Source: Staphylococcus sp. M0911 (lineage in GTDB: Bacteria; Bacillota; Bacilli; Staphylococcales; Staphylococcaceae). Taken from it: a stretch of DNA of 64,000 bases. Under the pieces are notes generated by a model. The model made no database searches, had not been told where the DNA came from, and was given only the letters and a program-made list of their open reading frames with translations. A program made the translations under genes and the position numbers. The stretch is taken from positions 930,001 to 994,000 of the forward strand of contig NZ_CP022881.1 in assembly GCF_003491325.1 (NCBI RefSeq), written 5' to 3'. Of this stretch, positions 58,219 to 64,000 are shown piece after piece; within the stretch, counting starts at the first letter, position 1; every line of letters begins with the position of its first letter.

Positions 58219-58933
58219 AATTCAAAATTTAAATAAAAAATTTGGTAACAATGAAGTATTAAAAGATATTAATTTAGATATTAATAAAGGTGAAGTCGTA
58301 GCTATCATTGGTCCATCGGGTAGTGGAAAAAGCACGTTATTAAGATGTATGAATTTATTAGAAACGCCTACAAAAGGACATGTTATATTTGAAGGTAACG
58401 ATTTAACAAAAAAAGGTGTTCATTTAGAACAATTACGACAAAAAATGGGCATGGTGTTTCAAAACTTTAATTTATTTCCTCATAAAAAGGTTAAGGAAAA
58501 TATTATGTTAGCGCCTAAATTGTTAAAAAAGAATGATCATTCAACTCTTAATGAGCAAGCGATTGAATTACTAGATAAGGTAGGATTAAAAGATAAAGCA
58601 GACGTTTATCCTAATCAACTTTCTGGTGGACAAAAGCAGAGAGTTGCGATAGCAAGAGCATTAGCTATGCAACCAGATGTTATTTTATTTGACGAACCAA
58701 CATCTGCACTTGACCCTGAAGTAGTTGGGGACGTTTTGAAGGTTATGAAGGATTTAGCTAAAGAGGGAATGACAATGGTGGTCGTTACACATGAAATGGG
58801 CTTCGCAAAAGATGTCAGTGATAAAGTAATATTTATGGCAGATGGCGTTGTTGTTGAATCAGGTACACCACAGGAAATATTTGAAAAACCACAACATGAA
58901 AGAACTAAAAATTTCTTATCTAGAGTATTATAA
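58211..58933 (+). CDS. glnQ: Glutamine ABC transporter ATPase
   Basis: A 240-residue polar-amino-acid transporter ATPase. Motifs are complete: Walker [11 protein letters not shown]-loop in [10 protein letters not shown], signature LSGGQKQR, Walker [15 protein letters not shown] and switch His in VTHEMG. It starts with GTG at 58211, inside the end of glnP, with GGGAG at 58195-58199 as ribosome site. With glnP it forms a full importer, ended by a strong terminator. Confidence 0.93.
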   Translation: MIKIQNLNKKFGNNEVLKDINLDINKGEVVAIIGPSGSGKSTLLRCMNLLETPTKGHVIFEGNDLTKKGVHLEQLRQKMGMVFQNFNLFPHKKVKENIMLAPKLLKKNDHSTLNEQAIELLDKVGLKDKADVYPNQLSGGQKQRVAIARALAMQPDVILFDEPTSALDPEVVGDVLKVMKDLAKEGMTMVVVTHEMGFAKDVSDKVIFMADGVVVESGTPQEIFEKPQHERTKNFLSRVL

Positions 58934-58960
58934 GTGTAAAACAATTCAAAATTTAATTGT

Positions 58961-59000
58961 GAATGCCTGAGAGATGACAATTTCTCAGGCATTCATTTTT
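58961..59000 (+). terminator. Terminator after glnPQ
   Basis: GAATGCCTGAGA (58961-58972) pairs with TCTCAGGCATTC (58983-58994), followed by ATTTTT. Confidence 0.92.
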
Positions 59001-59190
59001 GTTATGTCTACACTCAACTGCTAACGATACGACAAGACAAACGTTATAAAAATAAAACGATTAAATCGAATAAAAATAAATGATGGATTAAAGTCTATGT
59101 CTTATATACTTTTAATCAATAATCATACATCACTATTTATTCATATGTTAAAATAACAAGAGTATATTTTTATAATGTGGGGGCAAAATC

Positions 59191-60321
59191 TTGGACGTAA
59201 AGCAGTTAAAAAAAGATATCATTGATTACGCACATACAATTGGTATTGACAGTATTGGTTTTACGACTGCCGATCCATTTGATGAATTGAAACAAAAGTT
59301 AGAAGATTATCACTCAAAAGGATATGCTTCAGGATTTGAAGAATCTGATATTGCATTAAGAACTGAACCTAAATTAAGCTTACCGACAGCGAGATCTATT
59401 ATTGCTATAGCAGTTGGATATCCCAATAAACTTAAAGGGGCACCTAAAAGTGTACGTGGTGATAGACGCGGTATGTTTGCACGTGCTTCATGGGGCCAAG
59501 ATTATCATACAATAATGAGAAAACGATTGGATCAATTGGCAACATATATCCAATCAATTGTACCTGATGTTGAAATTAAATCGATGGTGGACACTGGAGT
59601 ATTATCAGATAGAGCTGTAGCGGAACGTGCAGGACTAGGATTTGCAGGACGAAATGGTTTTATTATTAATCCTGATTTAGGTACATGGACATATCTAGGT
59701 GAAATGCTCGTAAGTATACCGTTTGAACCAGATGATCCTATTTTAGATAGTTGTGGAGATTGTACAATTTGTGTTGATAGATGTCCTACAGGTGCTTTAG
59801 TAGGCAATGGCCAATTAAATAGTCAAAAATGTATTAGCTTTTTAACTCAAACTAAAGGTTATTTAGATGATGAGTACAGATATAAAATTGGCAATCGATT
59901 ATATGGTTGTGACACATGCCAACAAGTTTGTCCTAAAAATAAAGGAATCAATACAGAACATGACGATATTATATTAGAACCTGAAATTTTGAAGCCTAGA
60001 TTAGTTCCATTATTGCAAATGAGTAATAAAGAATTTAAAAATACTTATGGTCATTTAGCGGGTGCATGGAGAGGTAAAAAACCTATACAACGAAATGCGA
60101 TATTAGCGTTAGCTCATTTTAATGAAATAAGTGCTATACCTGAGTTAAAAGAAGTTGCATTACATGACCCTAGACCTATGATAAGAGGCACTGCATATTG
60201 GGCAATTGGTCAAATTGAAGGGGAAAATGCGCGTGAATTTATTCATACACATTATGAAAATGAAATTAAAGAAGTCCAAGTTGAAATGTTAAAAGGCTTG
60301 GAAATGAGGAGAGAAAAATAA
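59191..60321 (+). CDS. queG: Epoxyqueuosine reductase
   Basis: Cobalamin-dependent enzyme for the last step of queuosine synthesis, reducing epoxyqueuosine to queuosine at G34 of Tyr, His, Asp and Asn tRNAs. The 376-residue protein has two ferredoxin-like clusters (CGDCTICVDRCP with a later C, and CDTCQQVCPKNK), the QueG core (MVDTGVLSDRAVAERAGLGF in parts) and C-terminal HEAT-like repeats. It starts with TTG at 59191 behind GTGGGGG (59177-59183); no ATG fits. It abuts trmL with no spacer. Confidence 0.92.
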   Translation: MDVKQLKKDIIDYAHTIGIDSIGFTTADPFDELKQKLEDYHSKGYASGFEESDIALRTEPKLSLPTARSIIAIAVGYPNKLKGAPKSVRGDRRGMFARASWGQDYHTIMRKRLDQLATYIQSIVPDVEIKSMVDTGVLSDRAVAERAGLGFAGRNGFIINPDLGTWTYLGEMLVSIPFEPDDPILDSCGDCTICVDRCPTGALVGNGQLNSQKCISFLTQTKGYLDDEYRYKIGNRLYGCDTCQQVCPKNKGINTEHDDIILEPEILKPRLVPLLQMSNKEFKNTYGHLAGAWRGKKPIQRNAILALAHFNEISAIPELKEVALHDPRPMIRGTAYWAIGQIEGENAREFIHTHYENEIKEVQVEMLKGLEMRREK

Positions 60322-60792
60322 ATGACAAACCACATTGTATTATTTCAACCTGAAATCCCTGCAAATACTGGTAATATAGCTAGAACTTGTGCTGGTACCA
60401 ATACACACTTACATTTGATTAAACCGCTTGGCTTTAGTACAGATGATAAGATGTTAAAAAGAGCAGGATTAGATTACTGGGAGCATGTTAATATTACATA
60501 TCACGAAAATATAGAATCATTTTTTGAATCAACAGATGGTGAATATTATTTGTTAACAAAATTTGGTAAGCAAACATATAGTGATTTTGATTTTTCTGAT
60601 ACACAAAATAATCATTATTTTATTTTTGGTAGGGAAACAACTGGATTACCGGATTGGGTCAAAGACAAGTATCAAGACACTGCATTAAGAATCCCGATGA
60701 GTGATAAAATTCGTTCATTAAATCTCTCGAATACAGCAGCATTATTGATTTACGAAGCTTTAAGACAACAATCATTTCCGGGCTTATCTTAA
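60322..60792 (+). CDS. trmL: tRNA (cytidine/uridine-34-2'-O)-methyltransferase
   Basis: SPOUT-family methylase that 2'-O-methylates position 34 of leucine tRNAs. The 156-residue protein shows the knot motifs: NTGNIARTCAGTN near the N terminus, FGRETTGLPDW and IPMSDKIRSLNLSNTAAL near the C terminus. Its ATG directly follows the queG stop, with GAGGAGAG inside queG, so the two wobble-base enzymes are made together. Leucine specificity is taken from the E. coli enzyme. Confidence 0.9.
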   Translation: MTNHIVLFQPEIPANTGNIARTCAGTNTHLHLIKPLGFSTDDKMLKRAGLDYWEHVNITYHENIESFFESTDGEYYLLTKFGKQTYSDFDFSDTQNNHYFIFGRETTGLPDWVKDKYQDTALRIPMSDKIRSLNLSNTAALLIYEALRQQSFPGLS

Positions 60793-60972
60793 TAAAGATG
60801 ATTGAAATTCAAAGTAAATGAACAATAAGTTGACTACATGTTATATTTAATGATAAGAAAATAGTATTCTATAATCATAGGTTAGTTTGAACGATAAATA
60901 ATTAGGGTATAAATGAATTAATATTAACCATACTATTCTATGTAAAGCAAACCAAGAGGAGTGTATTTTAAA

Positions 60973-61572
60973 ATGGCAATGAACTTTAAAGTATTTGAAG
61001 ATAAGCAAAGAGTAGCTGAATATACAGCGGATATTTTGAGAAAACAATTTAATAACAACCCAATGACTATCGCAGGTGTTCATTTAACAAAAGATCATGC
61101 ACCTGTATTAGATGAATTAAAAAAGAATGTTGATTTACATGCAGTTGACTTCAGTCAAATTAACATTTTAGATTATGATGAAAATCAATCATATTATGAA
61201 GCGTTAGGTGTACCACAAAGTCAAATTTATTCATTATCATACAATCAAGATGCTAATGACTTTATTTCAGATAAAATTAAAACCAAAGAAAATAAAGGTA
61301 AATTAGTATTACAAGTGGTTTCAATTGATGAAAGCGGTAATTTAGACGTAAGTGTTAGACAAGGTTTATTAGAAGCACGTGAAATCTTCTTAGTTGTTAC
61401 TGGTAGTAATAAACGTGAAGTAGTTGAAAAATTATATAATGAAAATGGAAAATCTAATTTTGAACCAGCAGACTTAAAAGCGCACCGTATGGTTAACGTT
61501 ATTTTAGATAAAGAAGCAGCAGCTGGATTACCTGAAGACGTAAAAGAATACTTCACAGCTCGCTTTGCATAA
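60973..61572 (+). CDS. NagB/RpiA-like sugar-phosphate isomerase family protein
   Basis: A 199-residue protein with NagB/6-phosphogluconolactonase-type features: DILRKQFNNNP, LDYDE, then REIFLVVTGSNKREVVEKL. It is shorter than true NagB, so the reaction is uncertain. Homologues in staphylococci carry only a general annotation. AGAGGAG at 60955-60961 supports ATG 60973; a GTG at 60961 lies in the ribosome site. A small acidic gene follows after 27 bases. Confidence 0.7.
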   Translation: MAMNFKVFEDKQRVAEYTADILRKQFNNNPMTIAGVHLTKDHAPVLDELKKNVDLHAVDFSQINILDYDENQSYYEALGVPQSQIYSLSYNQDANDFISDKIKTKENKGKLVLQVVSIDESGNLDVSVRQGLLEAREIFLVVTGSNKREVVEKLYNENGKSNFEPADLKAHRMVNVILDKEAAAGLPEDVKEYFTARFA

Positions 61573-61599
61573 CGAATAAGTGAGAAAGAGGTTATCTAT

Positions 61600-61779
61600 A
61601 TGACTCAAAATAAAGATTCTAGAACGAATTACCACGAAGAAGAAAATGCAATGGTAACTGATTTAGATGATTTAAAAGATTTAGGTAAAGAAATGGAACA
61701 AATTTCTGAAGAAAATGATGAAGATAAATTAAATCAATCTCATGATTCAGAAGTGCGTTCTGATTTAGATCAAGAATAA
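61600..61779 (+). CDS. Small acidic conserved staphylococcal protein (59 residues)
   Basis: ATG 61600 to TAA 61779 encodes 59 residues beginning MTQNKDSRTNYHEEENAM and ending in DLDQE. About a third of residues are Asp or Glu; there is no Cys, Trp or membrane segment, so it is probably disordered or a single helix. AAAGAGG at 61585-61591 is a good ribosome site, and a terminator follows at once. A near-identical protein occurs in S. aureus as I recall it, which implies selection. Function unknown. Confidence 0.8.
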   Translation: MTQNKDSRTNYHEEENAMVTDLDDLKDLGKEMEQISEENDEDKLNQSHDSEVRSDLDQE

Positions 61780-61785
61780 ATATTA

Positions 61786-61826
61786 ACTCTTGTAATAGTG
61801 AAAGTTCTATTGCAAGAGTATTTTTA
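61786..61826 (+). terminator. Terminator after small acidic gene
   Basis: ACTCTTGTAATAG (61786-61798) pairs with CTATTGCAAGAGT (61807-61819), one G-U pair, then ATTTTT. Confidence 0.9.
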
Positions 61827-61932
61827 TGTATTAATCAAAGAACTTTTATATAATTAATTCAAATTGACGTCATCCATCAAATCCTGCATTATGGTATGAT
61901 ATTGAAGAATCATGTTTAAAAGGAGATTACAT

Positions 61933-62325
61933 ATGCTAGGGAAGTATTGGAAATATTTAATGATCGCAACTGTTATTGTAAGTTTAATTTCAATCAAGGC
62001 ATTTCCATTAGCACTAGGCGCATTATACTTACCGGTTTTATTTAAAATAGTACAATTACAGTTAAATCTTTCGAATGGTTTAATTGATGAGGTCAGTGCG
62101 CAAACATTTATTAAAAGTAATCAATCTGGCATTATCATCAGTGTCATTTGTTGTTTGGCTATTACTGGTATTTTAATGTATACATTAGATGATTTCTATA
62201 ATAGCTTAACAGGTATTTTAAGTATCTTAATTAAAGTAAGTCCATTTACAATTATAATTAGTGCGATTCTATATATTTTAACTGCAATTGCAACGGTTCA
62301 AGCAACAAAACAAAAATTTCAATAA
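61933..62325 (+). CDS. Small four-helix membrane protein, unknown function
   Basis: A 130-residue protein with four likely membrane helices (about 8-24, 27-46, 63-84 and 100-125) and a short basic C terminus. AAAGGAGA at 61918-61925 supports ATG 61933 over the upstream ATG at 61912. It is a single gene with its own terminator. I do not recognise a family; it could be a small envelope or stress protein. Confidence 0.7.
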   Translation: MLGKYWKYLMIATVIVSLISIKAFPLALGALYLPVLFKIVQLQLNLSNGLIDEVSAQTFIKSNQSGIIISVICCLAITGILMYTLDDFYNSLTGILSILIKVSPFTIIISAILYILTAIATVQATKQKFQ

Positions 62326-62335
62326 TTTACATTTT

Positions 62336-62382
62336 AACTCTAGTTTTTGTAGTGAATTGCTATTAGAAACTAGAGTTTTTGT
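62336..62382 (+). terminator. Terminator after small membrane protein
   Basis: AACTCTAGTTT (62336-62346) pairs with AAACTAGAGTT (62367-62377), followed by TTTG; long 20-base loop. Confidence 0.8.
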
Positions 62383-62479
62383 ATTTGAAAAATATATGTA
62401 AACGTTTTACTTCTAAATTGATATGACAAATTAAATAGTGATATACTAGGATTAACAATGATAATAAGGGGAGAAAAAA

Positions 62480-63865
62480 ATGTCAGTACGTATTGAACAT
62501 GATACATTTGGAGAAATTGAAGTACCTGCAGATAAATATTGGGGTGCTCAAACAGAAAGAAGTAAACGAAACTTCCCAGTAGGTAAAGAGAAAATGCCTA
62601 TTGAAGTTGTATACGGATTTGCTCAACTTAAAAGAGGTGCTGCATTAGCTAACAACGAGTTAGGGAAATTAAGTGATGCTAAAAAAGATGCTATCGTCTA
62701 TGCTTGTGATAAAATTCTAAATGGTGAATTAGACGAACATTTCCCATTAGTTGTTTGGCAAACAGGAAGCGGTACACAAAGTAATATGAATGTGAATGAA
62801 GTAGTTAGTTATGTAGCTAATGAATATTTAAAAGAACATCAAAGTGATGAATCAATCCATCCGAATGATGATGTAAATAAATCTCAAAGCTCTAACGACA
62901 CATTTCCAACAGCGATGCACGTTGCACTATATCACGAAGTTGAAACTAAATTAGAACCAGCGTTAAAACATTTACGCCAAACTTTCAAACAAAAAGAAGA
63001 TGAATTTGAATCTATTATTAAAATTGGTCGTACACATTTACAAGATGCGACACCAATTAAATTAGGACAAGAAATTAGTGGTTGGCGTTATATGTTAGAT
63101 AGATGTGAAACATTATTAAATGAATCTAAAAAGCATATACTAAACTTAGCAATTGGTGGTACTGCCGTAGGTACAGGAATCAATGCACATCCAGAGTTTG
63201 GAGACAAAGTTGCGAAATTTATCTCTGAAAACACAGGTTATGCATTTGTATCATCAGAAAACAAATTCCATGCATTAACGGCACATGATGAAGTTGTTCA
63301 ATTGCATGGTACATTAAAAGCACTAGCTGGCGATTTAATGAAAATTGCTAATGATGTAAGATGGTTAGCTTCAGGTCCAAGAGCAGGTTTAGCTGAAATT
63401 TCAATTCCTGAAAATGAACCAGGTTCTTCAATTATGCCAGGTAAAGTTAATCCAACACAATGTGAAATGTTAACAATGGTAGCAGTACAAGTGATGGGTA
63501 ATGACACTGCAGTAGGTATCGCAAGTTCACAAGGCAACTTTGAATTAAATGTATTTAAACCGGTCATTTTACACAATACATTACAATCAATTTACTTATT
63601 AGCAGATGGTATGGAAACATTTAATAATAACTGTGCCGTAGGTATTGAACCTATTGAGGAAAATATTGATAATTACTTAAATCAATCATTAATGTTAGTG
63701 ACTGCTTTAAATCCACATATTGGATATGAAAAAGCAGCCCAAATAGCTAAAAAAGCACATAAAGAGGGCTTAACACTTAAAGAATCAGCTATTCAATCAG
63801 GTTATGTTACTGAAGAACAATTTGAAGAATGGATTAAACCAGAAGATATGGTAGACCCGCACTAG
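62480..63865 (+). CDS. fumC: Class II fumarate hydratase
   Basis: Converts fumarate and malate in the TCA cycle; oxygen-stable, iron-free class. The 461-residue protein has the superfamily signature [11 protein letters not shown] at about residues 315-325 and the earlier [13 protein letters not shown] and [15 protein letters not shown] motifs. Length is as expected. AAGGGGAGA precedes the start. It shares a fold with PurB at the other end of the window but is clearly fumarase by these motifs. Confidence 0.96.
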   Translation: MSVRIEHDTFGEIEVPADKYWGAQTERSKRNFPVGKEKMPIEVVYGFAQLKRGAALANNELGKLSDAKKDAIVYACDKILNGELDEHFPLVVWQTGSGTQSNMNVNEVVSYVANEYLKEHQSDESIHPNDDVNKSQSSNDTFPTAMHVALYHEVETKLEPALKHLRQTFKQKEDEFESIIKIGRTHLQDATPIKLGQEISGWRYMLDRCETLLNESKKHILNLAIGGTAVGTGINAHPEFGDKVAKFISENTGYAFVSSENKFHALTAHDEVVQLHGTLKALAGDLMKIANDVRWLASGPRAGLAEISIPENEPGSSIMPGKVNPTQCEMLTMVAVQVMGNDTAVGIASSQGNFELNVFKPVILHNTLQSIYLLADGMETFNNNCAVGIEPIEENIDNYLNQSLMLVTALNPHIGYEKAAQIAKKAHKEGLTLKESAIQSGYVTEEQFEEWIKPEDMVDPH

Positions 63866-63881
63866 TGCTAATATAATAATT

Positions 63882-63930
63882 AAAAGCTAGGAAGATTAAA
63901 TTACATTAATCTTCCTAGCTTTTTTATGAA
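63882..63930. terminator. Bidirectional terminator after fumC
   Basis: AAAAGCTAGGAAGATTAA (63882-63899) pairs perfectly with TTAATCTTCCTAGCTTTT (63906-63923), with T-run after and A-rich side before. Confidence 0.92.
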
Positions 63931-64000
63931 ATATCATCATCTAAACTAACTGATATCCATTCTTTAGTTAATGGGTGTTCTAATTCGATTTTATAACTAT
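63924..64000 (-). CDS. 3' end of an unidentified minus-strand gene
   Basis: On the minus strand a frame is open from the window edge to TAA at 63924-63926. The visible C terminus ends WISVSLDDDIS. The shared terminator and convergent layout support a real gene, but 24 residues are too few to name it. Confidence 0.55.
   Translation of the reverse strand, partial: SYKIELEHPLTKEWISVSLDDDIS

Overview
The window is a low-GC staphylococcal chromosome segment. The gene order purB, pcrB-pcrA-ligA-camS, putP, gatCAB, dgkB, dinB, murT-gatD, map-vraUTSR, sgtB-recX, mutY, a Sav1866-type exporter, perR, rrn plus tRNA cluster, glnPQ, queG-trmL, fumC follows the staphylococcal backbone, and nearly every protein looks like the Staphylococcus aureus protein of the same name. 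From memory, the 16S V1-V3 sequence fits the S. warneri / S. pasteuri group better than S. epidermidis, S. haemolyticus or S. aureus. That species call is an inference; the genus is secure.

Layout. 1-7.7 kb: the 3' part of purB, a TrpR-like regulator, then a tightly spaced lipid/DNA-repair operon (pcrB, pcrA, ligA, camS). 7.7-12.9 kb: proline symporter, divergent from the gatCAB amidotransferase operon. 13-18 kb: dgkB, rlmCD, a DUF3267 membrane protein, dinB and a DEDDh exonuclease. 18.3-21.1 kb: ferritin under a PerR-type operator, divergent from murT-gatD (lipid II amidation). 21-26 kb: a FUSC-like membrane protein, map and the cell-wall-stress operon vraU-vraT-vraS-vraR. 26-32.7 kb: YihY, a YtxH-like protein, ptpA, small conserved proteins, ampS, a thioesterase, a YfkAB-type radical SAM protein and a PfpI protein. 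32.9-37.4 kb: sgtB, then a compact recX-yfhH-TagH-like-TagG-like group. 37.5-43.5 kb: YfhP-like protein, mutY, ntdp, the Sav1866-type ABC exporter and a second FUSC-like protein. 43.9-47.2 kb: hemL-type aminomutase, bcp, a hydroxyacid dehydrogenase and perR.

47.3-55.5 kb is an rRNA operon (16S, tRNA-Ile, tRNA-Ala, 23S, 5S) followed by 27 tRNAs, 29 tRNAs in all. The cluster includes three tRNA-Gly(UCC) genes with the altered D and T loops of the staphylococcal tRNAs used for interpeptide-bridge synthesis. Two strong promoters and the long processing stems flanking 16S and 23S are visible. 55.5-64 kb: a PfoR-type EIIC protein, glnPQ, queG-trmL (both acting at tRNA position 34), a NagB-like protein, a 59-residue acidic protein, a small membrane protein, fumC, and the end of a minus-strand gene.

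How it fits together. Several loci serve envelope homeostasis (murT-gatD, vraUTSR, sgtB, cell-wall tRNA-Gly, possibly the TagH/TagG-like pair), and PerR-type operators sit at ftnA and perR. I see no insertion sequence, prophage, CRISPR array or island. The least explained items are a TagH-like protein that has lost its ATPase motifs and is paired with a membrane partner, and a 120-nt imperfect palindrome upstream of the Sav1866-type exporter.
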